From contig UPXY01000011.1 in NCBI GenBank assembly GCA_900538305.1, positions 1 through 62,222 of the forward strand: a stretch of DNA of 62,222 nt, given 5' to 3'. Below, piece after piece: positions 35,048 to 43,663 of the stretch. Origin of the DNA: an uncultured Collinsella sp. (GTDB taxonomy: Bacteria; Actinomycetota; Coriobacteriia; Coriobacteriales; Coriobacteriaceae). The number at the start of each line of letters is the position of its first letter. Positions within the stretch are counted from its first letter, which is position 1. Made by a program: the position numbers and the translations under genes. Below the pieces are notes generated by a model, which was given only the letters and a program-made list of their open reading frames with translations, had not been told where the DNA came from and did no database searches.

Positions 35048-36826
35048 TTACTCGCTTCCCAAGAACGCGCCGGATTGGCGGCTCCACAGCTGCGCATACT
35101 CGCCACCGGCGTCCACGAGGTCCGCGTGGCGCCCGTCCTCCACGATCTCGCCGTCACGAATGACCACGATACGGTCGAGTGCGGCCACGGTCGAGAGGCG
35201 GTGCGCGATGACGAGCGACGTGCGGTCGCGCATGAGGTTCTCGAGCGCGTCCTGGATGAGCTTCTCGCTTTCGGAGTCGAGTGCGCTTGTGGCCTCGTCG
35301 AGCACGAGGATCGGTGCGTCCATGAGGATGGCGCGCGCGATGGCGATGCGCTGGCGCTGTCCGCCGGAGAGCTTCACGCCGCGTTCGCCCACCTGCGTGT
35401 CGAGTCCGCGCGGCAGGCGTTCGATGAACTCGAGGGCATTCGCTTCGCGTGCGGCGCGCAGTATCTCGTTCTCCGTGGCGTCCGGCCGACCGTAGGCGAT
35501 GTTCTCGCGCACGGTTCGATGGAAGAGTAGCGGCTCCTGCGGCACGTAGGCAATATGCTGGCGCAGGCTCACCTGGCTCACGTGCGCGATGTCCTGGCCG
35601 TCGATCTTGATGCTGCCGCCCGAAAGGTCGGCAAGACGCAACAGAAGCGTGGTGAGTGTCGTCTTGCCGCTGCCCGACCGACCGACCAGTCCAACGCGCT
35701 GGCCAGCGGGAATGTGCAAGTTGAACCCGCGGAACACGGCGTCTTCGATGCGCGCGTCTGCATAGTGGAAGTCGACGTCGCAGAAGTCGAGGGCACCCGC
35801 CGTGACGTGGAGCGCGGGGGCATCGGGGTCGTCTGCCACGAGGCGCGGCTCGTCGAGCGCGACCGTGAGGTCGTGCGCTTCGCCGAAGGAGCGGTTGATC
35901 TGCTGGAACATCTGCGACAGCATATTGAAGCGGCCGGTGAGCGAATTCGTGTACGTGAACATCATAACGAGCGTGCCCGCAGAGATGCCGAACCACGCGT
36001 TGCCGCCCGCGATGAACACGGCGACGAGTCCCATCATCATCACGATAAGCGAGCTCGTGACGGCGCCGGTCTTCACCGTGCGGCGCATGCGTCGGCTATC
36101 GGCAGCGCGCACGTCCTGGTTCGCCTCTTCGAAGATGCTCTGTTCGTATGCCTCGCGCCCTGCGGTCTTCACGGCAAGGATGTTCGTGATCGAATCCGAT
36201 AGCTCGCCCGAGAGACGGTTTTGCGCTGCGCTCGCGGCGGCATTGATGGGCAGGATCTTGCGGTAGAGTTTGAACACGATCGCCACGTAGGCAGCGAGCA
36301 CCACCACGAGGATCGCGACGAACGCGGGCGCGAGCGGGGCGAGCATGCAGATGGTGAGGACGGCTGTCGAGGCGGTAGGCAGTGCGGAGTAGGTGAAGTT
36401 GTCCATGAGCAGGCTGTAGGCAGATATGAACTTCTGCGTGGAGCTCACGAGCGCGCCGCCGAAGCGGTTGGTATGAAACGTCATCGATTGGTTGGACAGC
36501 GTGTCGAACGCGAGCCGTCCGAGTTCGTAGCCGGCGCGAATCTCGAGCTTGGCGCAGGCATAGTCCTGCAGCTTGCTGCACACCTGGCCGGCGACGTTCA
36601 CCGCGACGAGTGCGGCGATGTAGGGGCCGAATACGGGGAGCACATCTTCCGCGGCGACGCCGCCCGCGCCCACGCGGTCGACGATCGCGCCCACGATAAG
36701 CGGGTTCGCGAACGTGAGGAAGAAAACGTAGCCCAGCGTGACCGCGACATCGAGCACGAACATCGGCAGCTGGATGCGCGTGACGCTCCAGAAGTAATGC
36801 AGGGTTCGGCGGGTTACGGAGGCCAC
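35048..36826 (-). CDS. ABC exporter half-transporter (membrane domain plus ATPase)
   Basis: A 592-residue protein with a six-span membrane domain (residues about 15-310), then an ATPase with Walker A GRSGSGKTTLTTLLL, Q-loop YVPQEPLLFH, signature LSGGQRQRIAIARAI and Walker B ILVLDEATSALDSES. It resembles MsbA/lipid or drug exporters. A single gene suggests a homodimer. The flavodoxin-like gene follows directly. Substrate unknown. Confidence 0.9.
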   Translation of the reverse strand: MASVTRRTLHYFWSVTRIQLPMFVLDVAVTLGYVFFLTFANPLIVGAIVDRVGAGGVAAEDVLPVFGPYIAALVAVNVAGQVCSKLQDYACAKLEIRAGYELGRLAFDTLSNQSMTFHTNRFGGALVSSTQKFISAYSLLMDNFTYSALPTASTAVLTICMLAPLAPAFVAILVVVLAAYVAIVFKLYRKILPINAAASAAQNRLSGELSDSITNILAVKTAGREAYEQSIFEEANQDVRAADSRRMRRTVKTGAVTSSLIVMMMGLVAVFIAGGNAWFGISAGTLVMMFTYTNSLTGRFNMLSQMFQQINRSFGEAHDLTVALDEPRLVADDPDAPALHVTAGALDFCDVDFHYADARIEDAVFRGFNLHIPAGQRVGLVGRSGSGKTTLTTLLLRLADLSGGSIKIDGQDIAHVSQVSLRQHIAYVPQEPLLFHRTVRENIAYGRPDATENEILRAAREANALEFIERLPRGLDTQVGERGVKLSGGQRQRIAIARAILMDAPILVLDEATSALDSESEKLIQDALENLMRDRTSLVIAHRLSTVAALDRIVVIRDGEIVEDGRHADLVDAGGEYAQLWSRQSGAFLGSE

Positions 36827-36865
36827 GGAAAGCTCCCTTCAGGCGAATGCGAAAAATACCTAAAC

Positions 36866-36956
36866 GGCTATTTTACATCGGGGCATCTGGAACCACGACG
36901 TGTTGTCGCTGGCGAGATTCCCGCGAGGTAAAACAATCCCTGGGGTAATGTTACAT
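36866..36956. repeat. dispersed hairpin family, copy 2
   Basis: GGCTATTTTACAT at 36866 and GTAAAACAATCCCTGGGGTAAT from 36928 correspond to the two halves of the element at 23304-23357, here separated by about 50 bp. It lies just upstream of the ABC exporter gene and upstream of the rplJ promoter, facing opposite genes. Confidence 0.45.
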
Positions 36957-36973
36957 GAAGCTTTCGTGCGCAC

Positions 36974-37004
36974 TTGACGAGCGGCTCGCCACAAGCCATA
37001 CTAT
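36974..37004 (+). promoter_or_regulatory. candidate rplJL promoter
   Basis: TTGACG at 36974-36979 and TACTAT at 36999-37004 form a plausible -35/-10 pair with a slightly long 19-bp spacer, just upstream of the L10 leader. Confidence 0.5.
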
Positions 37005-37009
37005 TCGCT

Positions 37010-37170
37010 GGTTCACGCACGAACCCGCTGCCAGAGACAGCCGGTGCCGCGGGCCTGCCGAGAGGCGAGTCCAAGGCTCAATGGGGTAACCCGCCAGCCG
37101 AGGTGGTCGAGCAGATAGCTCATGTGTCTTCTCGCCCCCGTCGCTCTCGCAGCGCGGGGGTTTTCTTTTC
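37010..37170 (+). ncRNA. ribosomal protein L10 leader
   Basis: The 225 bases before rplJ contain the expected L10 leader layout: paired GC-rich segments with the conserved CCGAGAGGCGAGTCC and GGTAACCCGCCAGCCGAGG-like sequences at about 37050-37120. A terminator hairpin ends the structure. In other bacteria L10 or the L10-L12 complex binds this RNA to repress its own operon. Confidence 0.7.
37135..37169 (+). terminator. attenuator hairpin in the L10 leader
   Basis: CCCCCG-t-CGCT pairs with AGCG-CGGGGG around CTCGC, followed by TTTTCTTTT. It is placed between the leader structure and rplJ, 65 bases before the start codon, so it is likely an attenuator for the ribosomal protein operon. Confidence 0.75.
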
Positions 37171-37234
37171 CAAGACATCCCCGCAGGTCTTAAAGCGGGT
37201 CGTGCCTGGGAAAGGTAACGAGGAGGTGTAACAG

Positions 37235-37756
37235 ATGCCACAGCAGTACAAGGTCGACAAGGTTGCCGAGATCGAGTCTCACATCGCAGACAGCAACGGC
37301 GTGTTCGTCGTCGGTTACAACGGCCTTACCGTGAAGCAGGCGCAGGAGCTGCGTCACCAGCTCCGTGAGGTCGGCGCCGAGATGAAGGTCTACAAGAACA
37401 ACCTCACCCGTCTTGCGCTCAAGAACCAGGAGCAGCCGGAGATCGACGAGATTCTCGTTGGCCCGCTCGCCTATGTGTTCTACTCGCAGGATCCGGTGGA
37501 GCCCGCGAAGGCGCTCAAGGAGTTCGCCACGAAGTCCAAGGGTGTTCTCGAGATCAAGGGCGGTATCTCCGAGGGCAAGGCGGTTACGGCCGAAGAGGTC
37601 AACGCTATCGCCGACCTGCCTACGAAGGATCAGCTTCTTGGTCAGATCGCTGGCCTCATCAACGGCTTCGCCCGCGACATCGCGGTCTGCGTCAACGGCG
37701 TGTCGAGCGGTCTCGCCCGCACCGTCCAGCAGATCTCCGAGCAGAAGGCTGCGTAA
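37235..37756 (+). CDS. rplJ: 50S ribosomal protein L10
   Basis: A 173-residue protein with L10 features: the N-terminal KVAEIESHIADSNGVFVVGYNGLTVKQAQELRHQLRE RNA-binding region, YKNNLTRLAL, and a C-terminal helix that holds L7/L12 dimers. It sits upstream of rplL behind a structured leader with attenuator. AACGAGGAGGTG precedes the ATG. Core-like GC and codon use. Confidence 0.96.
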   Translation: MPQQYKVDKVAEIESHIADSNGVFVVGYNGLTVKQAQELRHQLREVGAEMKVYKNNLTRLALKNQEQPEIDEILVGPLAYVFYSQDPVEPAKALKEFATKSKGVLEIKGGISEGKAVTAEEVNAIADLPTKDQLLGQIAGLINGFARDIAVCVNGVSSGLARTVQQISEQKAA

Positions 37757-37858
37757 AACAGCCGGCGCGGAGTATCCGCGCACCCCGGCGCGCTTGCGCG
37801 CCGCTTGATACGTTCGCTACCGTGCGAAGACGCACGGCAACTGAAAGGATTGCTTACC

Positions 37859-38236
37859 ATGGCTAAGCTTACCAACGAAGAGATCATCGAGGCTCTTAAG
37901 GAAATGACCCTGCTCGAGGCTTCCGAGCTCGTCAAGATGATCGAGGACACCTTCGGTGTCTCCGCCGCCGCTCCCGCCGCCGTCGTGGCTGGCCCCGCTG
38001 CCGCCGCTCCCGCTGAGGAGGAGAAGACCGAGTTCGACGTCGTGCTCGAGGGCTTCGGCGACAACAAGATCGCCGTCATCAAGGTCGTCCGCGAGCTCAC
38101 CAGCCTCGGCCTCAAGGAGGCCAAGGAGGTCGTCGAGAGCGCTCCGAAGGCCGTGCTCGAGGGCGTCAAGAAGGAGGACGCCGAGGCCGCCAAGGCGAAG
38201 CTCGAGGAGGCCGGCGCTGCCGTCTCCCTCAAGTAG
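37859..38236 (+). CDS. rplL: 50S ribosomal protein L7/L12
   Basis: A 125-residue protein: N-terminal dimer domain MAKLTNEEIIEALKEMTLLEASELVKMIEDTFGV, an Ala/Pro hinge, and the factor-binding C-terminal domain EKTEFDVVLEGFGDNKIAVIKVVRELTSLGLKEAKEVVESAPK. It recruits translation GTPases. ATG 37859 has GAAAGGA upstream. A terminator follows within 45 bases. Confidence 0.97.
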   Translation: MAKLTNEEIIEALKEMTLLEASELVKMIEDTFGVSAAAPAAVVAGPAAAAPAEEEKTEFDVVLEGFGDNKIAVIKVVRELTSLGLKEAKEVVESAPKAVLEGVKKEDAEAAKAKLEEAGAAVSLK

Positions 38237-38278
38237 TTCGCCGCAGGCCAAGTGCCTGCCTGCGTTTGCTTGACGCCG

Positions 38279-38312
38279 AAGGGCGAGATCCATACGGGTC
38301 TCGCCCTTTTTT
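38279..38312 (+). terminator. rplJL terminator
   Basis: AAGGGCGAGA pairs with TCTCGCCCTT around a ten-base loop and runs into six T. It closes the rplJ-rplL operon. Confidence 0.85.
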
Positions 38313-38562
38313 CGTTTGCGGGCGAGCGGTCTGTTTGCGGGCGAGCGATCCTCGATTTTGAAGAAAGCGCTTCTTGGGGGAGCCGTTGCGTTGTATCACC
38401 GAACTTTATGGGGAATGTCTCGCGGGCGCGACGCGGCGGGTTCCCGTGTGTATCATGGACACTTGTGAAAATGAGTGCTGGAAGCAGCGGGGTTCTTCCG
38501 GGTCGACGAGTCTGCGTGGGACACCCGGAGCGTCCGGCTCGTGAGAGAGGGAGTTTCATTTC
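38313..38562. other. guaA leader region
   Basis: The 250 bp hold a tandem repeat GTTTGCGGGCGAGCG at 38314-38328 and 38333-38347, right after the terminator, then AT-richer DNA that probably contains the guaA promoter. I did not recognise a purine riboswitch. GAGAGGGAG lies before the guaA start. Confidence 0.4.
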
Positions 38563-40149
38563 ATGGCGCAGAAGGTTCTCGTCTTCGATTTCGGCGCGCA
38601 GTACGGGCAGCTCATCGCCCGTCGCGTTCGCGACCTGCATGTGTATTCCGAGATCGTCCCGTGCGACATCACGGCCGATGAGGTTCGCGCACTGGGGCCC
38701 TCGGCGATTATCCTGTCCGGCGGCCCGGCTTCCGTCTACGCCGAGGACGCGCCGTCCATTGATCCCGGTGTGCTCGAGCTTGGCGTACCGGTGCTGGGCT
38801 TCTGCTATGGTCACCAGATCATGGCTGTGACGCTCGGCGGCGAGGTCGCACACTCCGAGGTGGGCGAGTACGGTCCTGCGACCATCGAGCGTGAACGTGA
38901 GAGCGCGCTCTTCAACGCCACGCCGCTCGAGCAGACGGTGTGGATGAGCCATCGCGACGCAGTCTCGCGCGTGCCGGAGGGCTTCGCGGTGACGTCGCGC
39001 ACGAGCGTGTGCCCCGTGGCGTCCATGGAATGCCCCGATCGAAAGCTCTACTCCACGCAGTTCCACCCCGAGGTGCGCCACACGGAGTTCGGCCAGCAGA
39101 TTCTTTCGAACTTCCTCTTCGACATCTGCGGCCTTGAGCAGGATTGGACGATGGACAACCTCGCGGAGTCTATGACCGAGCAGATTCGCGAGCAGGTTGG
39201 CAGCGACCGTGTGATCCTGGCGCTTTCGGGTGGCGTGGACTCAAGCGTGGTCGCGGCGTTGGGCGCACGTGCCATCGGCCGCCAGATGACCTGCGTGTTC
39301 ATCAACCATGGTCTTCTGCGCAAGGGCGAGCCGGAGCAGGTGGAGGAGGTCTTCACCAAGCAGTTCGACGTCGATTTCGTGCACGTGCATGCCGAGGAGC
39401 GCTATGCGGAACTGCTCGCAGGCGTGACCGACCCCGAGCAGAAGCGCCGGATTATCGGCACGCAGTTCTGGAAAGAGTTCTTCGCGGTGGCACAGCAGCT
39501 CGCGGAGGACGGCCGCCCGGTGAAGTACCTGGCGCAGGGCACCATCTATCCGGACATCATCGAGAGCGGCGCGCGCAAGACCGGCGGCAAGGCATCGACC
39601 ATCAAGAGCCATCACAACCTCATCCCCTTCCCGGAGGGGGTGCATTTCGACCTCATCGAGCCGCTCGACCATTTCTTCAAGGATGAAGTGCGTGAGCTTG
39701 GCTTGGCGCTCGGCCTGCCTGAGCACATCGTGTACCGCCAGCCGTTCCCCGGACCTGGTCTCGCGATTCGTATCATCGGCTCGGTGACGCCCGAGAAGCT
39801 CGAGATCCTGAAGAACGCCGACGCGATCGTGCGCGAGGAGCTCGATGCCTACAACGCGCGCCTGTTCGAAGCGACGGGCGAGCGTAACAGCGAGCATAGC
39901 TGCTGGCAGTACTTCTGCGTGCTGCCGGATATCAAGAGCGTGGGCGTGATGGGCGACGAGCGCACGTACGCTCGCCCCGTGATCCTGCGCGCCGTTGAGT
40001 CGAGCGACGCCATGACGGCCGACTGGGCGAAACTGCCGTACGAGGTTCTGGCGAGGATTTCCGGTCGCATCGTGGCGGAGGTTCCCGGCGTGAACCGTGT
40101 GGCGTATGACATCACGTCCAAGCCGCCCGCGACGATCGAGTGGGAATAG
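38563..40149 (+). CDS. guaA: GMP synthase (glutamine-hydrolysing)
   Basis: A 528-residue protein joining a class I glutamine amidotransferase (nucleophile Cys81 in GFCYGHQIM, with His/Glu in QFHPEVRHTE) to the ATP-pyrophosphatase domain (P-loop LALSGGVDSSV) and the C-terminal dimer domain ending PPATIEWE. It makes GMP from XMP. It is complete; the last codons form part of the repeat described as an attachment site, a common integration target in other bacteria. Confidence 0.97.
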   Translation: MAQKVLVFDFGAQYGQLIARRVRDLHVYSEIVPCDITADEVRALGPSAIILSGGPASVYAEDAPSIDPGVLELGVPVLGFCYGHQIMAVTLGGEVAHSEVGEYGPATIERERESALFNATPLEQTVWMSHRDAVSRVPEGFAVTSRTSVCPVASMECPDRKLYSTQFHPEVRHTEFGQQILSNFLFDICGLEQDWTMDNLAESMTEQIREQVGSDRVILALSGGVDSSVVAALGARAIGRQMTCVFINHGLLRKGEPEQVEEVFTKQFDVDFVHVHAEERYAELLAGVTDPEQKRRIIGTQFWKEFFAVAQQLAEDGRPVKYLAQGTIYPDIIESGARKTGGKASTIKSHHNLIPFPEGVHFDLIEPLDHFFKDEVRELGLALGLPEHIVYRQPFPGPGLAIRIIGSVTPEKLEILKNADAIVREELDAYNARLFEATGERNSEHSCWQYFCVLPDIKSVGVMGDERTYARPVILRAVESSDAMTADWAKLPYEVLARISGRIVAEVPGVNRVAYDITSKPPATIEWE

Positions 40150-40205
40150 AACAGATGTTCGATATAATAATATAGTATCAGATAGCGGGTACGGTTTCAA
40201 TCGAA
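40137..40205. other. putative attL at the 3' end of guaA
   Basis: GAGTGGGAATAGAACA at the guaA stop codon recurs with one mismatch at 43018-43033. After it, GAAC-AGAT-GTTC (40149-40160), TATAAT and GTTTCAAT form a 55-bp stretch that aligns with the sequence after the second copy. The palindrome matches the Gram-positive LexA-box pattern GAACnnnnGTTC. I interpret this as the left end of an inserted element. Confidence 0.65.
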
Positions 40206-40303
40206 TCCGTGCCCGCTGCTGTATGTGCGTCCTTGCACGCCCAATATGCGCCGTAAAAGCCGTCTTCTTCAACGTTAAAGTGAATGCGCTTCGTTTTCGC
40301 CTC
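40206..40303. other. element end without a gene
   Basis: About 100 bp between the putative att region and the convergent methyltransferase stop. No open frame longer than 30 codons that looks real, and no integrase gene next to the att site. Confidence 0.4.
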
Positions 40304-41134
40304 TCAAAATCTTATTTTCACGATTTGCATTTTCATCCCGTTGTCACCGACCCTTGCGAGAAACCGGAAAAAGCCGCCGACAGAAGGGTCCCTCAAATCG
40401 TTGTAGCCCAGCATATAGCCGCGACTCGTGACCTGCAGACGGCTGTCCCACGTGCCGATTTCCTTGGCGGCATCCGAAACCGCAAAATATGCCCCCACAT
40501 CCTTGATTTTTGCAGTCTTAAGCCATGTTTTTGCGATCATCTTCACTGCCGTCCGATTGGCAGCATCAAAGACCAGCACACCGCCGGGGAAAGCGTCCGC
40601 CATCCCCCGTACCAGTTCCCGGACCTGCTGAGCCAGAAAGTAGTAGAACACCCCGGAGGCAAAGAACACCGCCCCGCCGGAGGCATCGATTCTGCCGAAC
40701 CATGCGGTGTCTTTCAGGTCGCAGGGGATATTTTGCTCCCGATCCCCGGCGGGCAGTAGCTGCTGCCGCAAGGCAATCACATCCGGGAAGTCCAGATTGT
40801 AGATCTTGCATCTACCGTTGTCGCAGGTTCTGCCGGTGTTGTCCAGCCCGCAGCCCAGATTGACCACCGCCGCATCGGGGTGGCCTTTCAGGTAATCCCG
40901 CACCTCGAAAGCAAGATCACCCTGCCGCATGGCCACCTCCAGCGCACCAAAGCGCTGCATCAGGCTGCGGGAGTTTTTCTCTGCCTCTGAAAAGTCGTAG
41001 TCGATCTGGTCGAGCAGGCGAACCGCTGTTTCATCCCTGTAAAGGTTCGGGTACAGCTCCGTACACAGCTTCCGGGAATACAGCGGGAGGATCAGCGTCT
41101 CCTGCACGGTGTTTTTCTCAATTTTGCATTTCAT
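40304..41134 (-). CDS. leucine carboxyl methyltransferase-family (LCM/TcmP) SAM methyltransferase
   Basis: A 276-residue protein with the LCM-family pattern: ETLILPLYSRKLCTELYP start, RDETAVRLLDQIDYDF, SAM-binding VVNLGCGLDNTGRT, then IYNLDFPDVIALRQQLLP and GGAVFFASGVFYYF. Relatives methylate carboxyl or phenol groups of small molecules, such as TcmP in tetracenomycin synthesis. A GAAGGAGCC site precedes the ATG. It is third in a minus-strand set of methyltransferases of clostridial style. Confidence 0.85.
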   Translation of the reverse strand: MKCKIEKNTVQETLILPLYSRKLCTELYPNLYRDETAVRLLDQIDYDFSEAEKNSRSLMQRFGALEVAMRQGDLAFEVRDYLKGHPDAAVVNLGCGLDNTGRTCDNGRCKIYNLDFPDVIALRQQLLPAGDREQNIPCDLKDTAWFGRIDASGGAVFFASGVFYYFLAQQVRELVRGMADAFPGGVLVFDAANRTAVKMIAKTWLKTAKIKDVGAYFAVSDAAKEIGTWDSRLQVTSRGYMLGYNDLRDPSVGGFFRFLARVGDNGMKMQIVKIRF

Positions 41135-41249
41135 AGGCTCCTTCCTCAGTGAATAAAAACTGTCATGATTGCCGCCGGCACAGCCGCTATGGCCGTCATG
41201 CCTATCGCCATGTGCAGGATGGATGCGAAAATGCCCGCGCTCGATGCCC
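41135..41249 (-). other. gap with a possible tiny membrane peptide
   Basis: Between two methyltransferase genes a frame ending HMAIGMTAIAAVPAAIMTVFIH would give one transmembrane helix from an ATG near 41220. There is no good ribosome site. It may be the last span of a deleted membrane protein. It is reported for completeness. Confidence 0.2.
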
Positions 41250-41855
41250 TTACTTCCGCGCCGTGACGCAGAGCCACTTTTTCTTTTTGCGTATCTGCAC
41301 CTCGTGAAAACCCGCCTGCTCCAGGCACGCCTTCAATTCAATGTCCTTGTAGATGGTCATGCCGCCGATGATCCGCGTCCACCTCTCGTCCTTGTCCGTA
41401 TCGCCATTGCTCTCGTTGCAGATAAGAATTGTCCCGCCTGGCTTCAGCGTCCGCCAGACCTCACGGAAGCATCGGGGCAAATCAGGCCAGAAATAGACGG
41501 TCTCGAAGGCCGTGGCAGCGTCGAAGCAGCTATCCTCAAACGCCATGTCCGCCACACTGCCTTGCAGAACGGCGCAACGCCCCTCCTGAATTGCAGTTCG
41601 GTTGAGCTTCCTGGCCTTCTCCACGCTGACGGGCGAATAGTCGACGCCCTTGACGACGCCATGCGGGCATTTTTCCAGCAGCCGTTTTATGTTCGCCCCG
41701 CCGCCGCAGCCGCAATCCAGCACCTTGGCGTTTGGCGCGAGTCGTAGAAATCGAAGTCCCCACCGCGCCACAGGGCTGTGGCCCAGGTTCATCATGGCAA
41801 CCATAAGTTTTCCGCCGAGGCCCACGGGCTTGCGGGTGTTTTCAAAGAACGACAT
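41250..41855 (-). CDS. class I SAM-dependent methyltransferase
   Basis: A 201-residue methyltransferase with motif I VLDCGCGGGANIKRLLE, acidic loop VKGVDYSPVSVEKARKL, motif II GSVADMAFEDSCFDAATAFETVYFW, and LKPGGTILICNESNGD. The upstream N-terminus resembles small UbiE/Methyltransf_11 proteins. ATG 41855 has GGAGGGG upstream and lies 14 bases inside the next methyltransferase gene, so the two are translationally coupled. Substrate unknown. Confidence 0.88.
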   Translation of the reverse strand: MSFFENTRKPVGLGGKLMVAMMNLGHSPVARWGLRFLRLAPNAKVLDCGCGGGANIKRLLEKCPHGVVKGVDYSPVSVEKARKLNRTAIQEGRCAVLQGSVADMAFEDSCFDAATAFETVYFWPDLPRCFREVWRTLKPGGTILICNESNGDTDKDERWTRIIGGMTIYKDIELKACLEQAGFHEVQIRKKKKWLCVTARK

Positions 41856-42471
41856 CTGGCCCCTCCGATTTCGTGCATTCCGCATAGGTCAACGGGAACG
41901 AGGCCTTCAGCACCGCGCTTTTCTGCACCGCCCAGCCGTTTTGACGCAGAAAACGCAGGTATTCCTCGCTTGTCCACCTGCTGTGGAGGGGAAATCCCGC
42001 CATGCTCATGAAAAAGGCTTCTGCCTTGCCGGAAACCGAGTTCCCCGCGTGGGTGAAGGTTGGCGCGATGAGCACGCCGTCGTCCTTCAGTACCCGCCTT
42101 ATTTCTTGCAGGGCCTTTTCCGGATGCGGCACTATGTGAAGCGCGTTGGACGCGATCACCACTTCGAAGGACTTCTGTGCATAGGGCAGGCGGAACATAT
42201 CTTGTACGGAAAAGTGCAGCTTTGCTGATTGATTGTCCCGCTTTGCTTCAAGGATCATCTTTGCAGAAGCGTCCGTAGCCTCGATATGCGCCGCCGCATC
42301 CACGATGCTCTTTGCGATAAGCCCCGTGCCGGTGGCAACTTCCAGTACGGTTTTTGCTTTCACCACCGGCCGGATCAGCCCATACATCTTCTCATACGAC
42401 GCCCGATCCTTCCGCATGAAACGGTCGTACCGACCGGCGTTCTTGTCCCAGAAGTCCTTGCGTTCGTTCAT
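41842..42471 (-). CDS. class I SAM-dependent methyltransferase
   Basis: A 209-residue protein of the UbiE/Methyltransf_11 type: DKNAGRYDRFM start, motif I TVLEVATGTGLIAKSI, acidic loop IEATDASAKMI, EVVIASNALHIVPHPEKALQEIRRVLKDDGVLIAPTF. It is first of the minus-strand set, starting at 42471 just below two candidate metal-regulator boxes. The style is like gut Firmicutes proteins. Its substrate is unknown; the promoter suggests metal control. Confidence 0.88.
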   Translation of the reverse strand: MNERKDFWDKNAGRYDRFMRKDRASYEKMYGLIRPVVKAKTVLEVATGTGLIAKSIVDAAAHIEATDASAKMILEAKRDNQSAKLHFSVQDMFRLPYAQKSFEVVIASNALHIVPHPEKALQEIRRVLKDDGVLIAPTFTHAGNSVSGKAEAFFMSMAGFPLHSRWTSEEYLRFLRQNGWAVQKSAVLKASFPLTYAECTKSEGPDVVL

Positions 42472-42489
42472 GGCTATCGCCCCCAAAAA

Positions 42490-42545
42490 GTTAGAGACAT
42501 CTAACTATAACACACGAATTATGCAGTAGGATAAGGCTAACCTTA
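42490..42545 (-). promoter_or_regulatory. methyltransferase promoter with metal-regulator-like boxes
   Basis: GTTAGA-GACA-TCTAAC (42490-42505) is a perfect palindrome about 20 bases before the first methyltransferase start, overlapping a possible -10 (TATAGT on the minus strand). A second palindrome, TAAGG-CTAA-CCTTA (42532-42545), matches the right half of the DtxR/IdeR consensus (AGSCTAACCTWA). Related sites occur at 43718 and, weaker, 60030. The binding protein is inferred to be DtxR-like. Confidence 0.5.
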
Positions 42546-43017
42546 TTATCTTGGCTAAGACGCATCTCTTCGGCTTTCGCTTATAGCGGAGCGAGTCAGA
42601 TACTAGGCTGGAGCTGAAGAAGGAGCTTGGCGGACAGGTAGGTCGATACCGGTTCCCGGAACGGTGATCCAGCCAATTACACCAGGGTCCTAGTCATGCT
42701 GGTAAACCCAATCCATGACGGGAAATAGGTCCTTTTCTCTAGTTCGACGTCTTTCGGAGCTTGACGATTTAGACTGATGGAGGCGAGAAGTCCCTCACCG
42801 CGCCAATACCAGACGATTGCGCTATAGGCATCTCTCCGACCCTTTGAATCACCCCTTTTCACGTCACCCGCTACGAACCCCGGCGGAAATCAGGGAGTGA
42901 TTAAAGGAGCGACCTGCGGTTTCGCGAATCAATTGAGTCATTCCCGAAATCGCGAATCAGCCCTTAGGCGGTACGACGCGACTCGCATCTGCAGCACCCG
43001 TACTGGATCAGTCACTG
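42546..43017. other. 470-bp gap, degraded sequence
   Basis: No gene is convincing. A 61-codon minus-strand frame (42677-42862) with a GTG start near a weak site contains DAYSAIVWYWRGEGLLASISL-like sequence but no recognised family. Near 42925-42965, CGCGAATCA is repeated 24 bp apart. I looked for integrase remnants here because of the flanking att-like repeats and saw none. Confidence 0.35.
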
Positions 43018-43085
43018 AGTGGTAATAGAACATACGTTCTGTATAACGTTATAGCACCAGGTGGCAGGCGCAGTTTCAATGGTAG
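43018..43085. other. putative attR of first element and left end of a second
   Basis: GAGTGGTAATAGAACA (43018-43033) repeats the guaA 3' end with one mismatch. The next 50 bp, with GAAC-ATAC-GTTC (43028-43039), TATAAC and GTTTCAAT, align with those after guaA. This is expected if a second, related element starts here. The ATG at 43079 in TTTCAATGG begins the broken amidase frame. Confidence 0.6.
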
Positions 43086-43663
43086 ATTCACGCGTGCTCG
43101 TGGTCACGCTCTCCGCGAGGTCCCTGGACGAGGCGGCGTCGTCCTACGGCTTCACGGCGGAGTAGGCGGACATGCTCGCGCAGCTGCTCGACGACCGCCA
43201 TGCCGCGATGTGGCAGTCGGTCCTCTACGGGGTGACCGGCGGCAGCGGGGACATCGTCGAGGTGGCCGCCTCGCAGATCGGCAACGTCGGCGGGCGGCCC
43301 TACTGGTCATGGTACGGGTTCTCCGGCCGCGTCGAGTGGTGCGCGTGCTTCGTGAGCTGGTGCGCCAACGAGTGCGGCTACATCGAGGCCGGTGCGGTCC
43401 CGAAGTTCGCCGCCTGCTCGGCGGGGGTCCAGTGGTTCAAGTCCGCGGGGCTATGGCATGACCGTGGGTACGAGCCGCAGCCGGGCGACATCGTGTTCTT
43501 CGACTGGGGAGGGGACGGCGGCGCCGACCACGTAGGCATCGTGGAGTCCTGCGACGGCTCGACCGTCCACACCATCGAGGGCAACACGAGCGACTCCTGC
43601 GCGAGGAGGAGCTATCGCGTCGGCAGCGCGTCGATACTCCGGTACGGGACGCCGCTGTACTAA
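43079..43663 (+). pseudogene. conjugative-element amidase (CHAP/NlpC-type) with internal amber codon
   Basis: A frame from ATG 43079 reads 28 codons ending SSYGFTAE, then TAG at 43163-43165, and continues in frame as ADMLAQLLDDRH... to 43663. The C-terminal part has the amidase core: nucleophile Cys in GRVEWCACFVSWCANECGY, DIVFFDWGGDGGADHVGIVE with the His, and HTIEGNT. Relatives in gut conjugative elements are larger and have Gln where the TAG is, so a CAG to TAG change is likely. The N-terminal part of the full protein is absent. The 3' part starting at ATG 43172 could still be made. Confidence 0.75.

Noticed and set aside
38313..38562. Purine or other riboswitch before guaA
   Set aside because: I could not find the conserved junction sequences of purine or PRPP/guanidine riboswitches.
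42546..43017. Integrase remnant or tRNA at the att-like boundary
   Set aside because: Checked both strands for integrase motifs and cloverleaf patterns and saw none.
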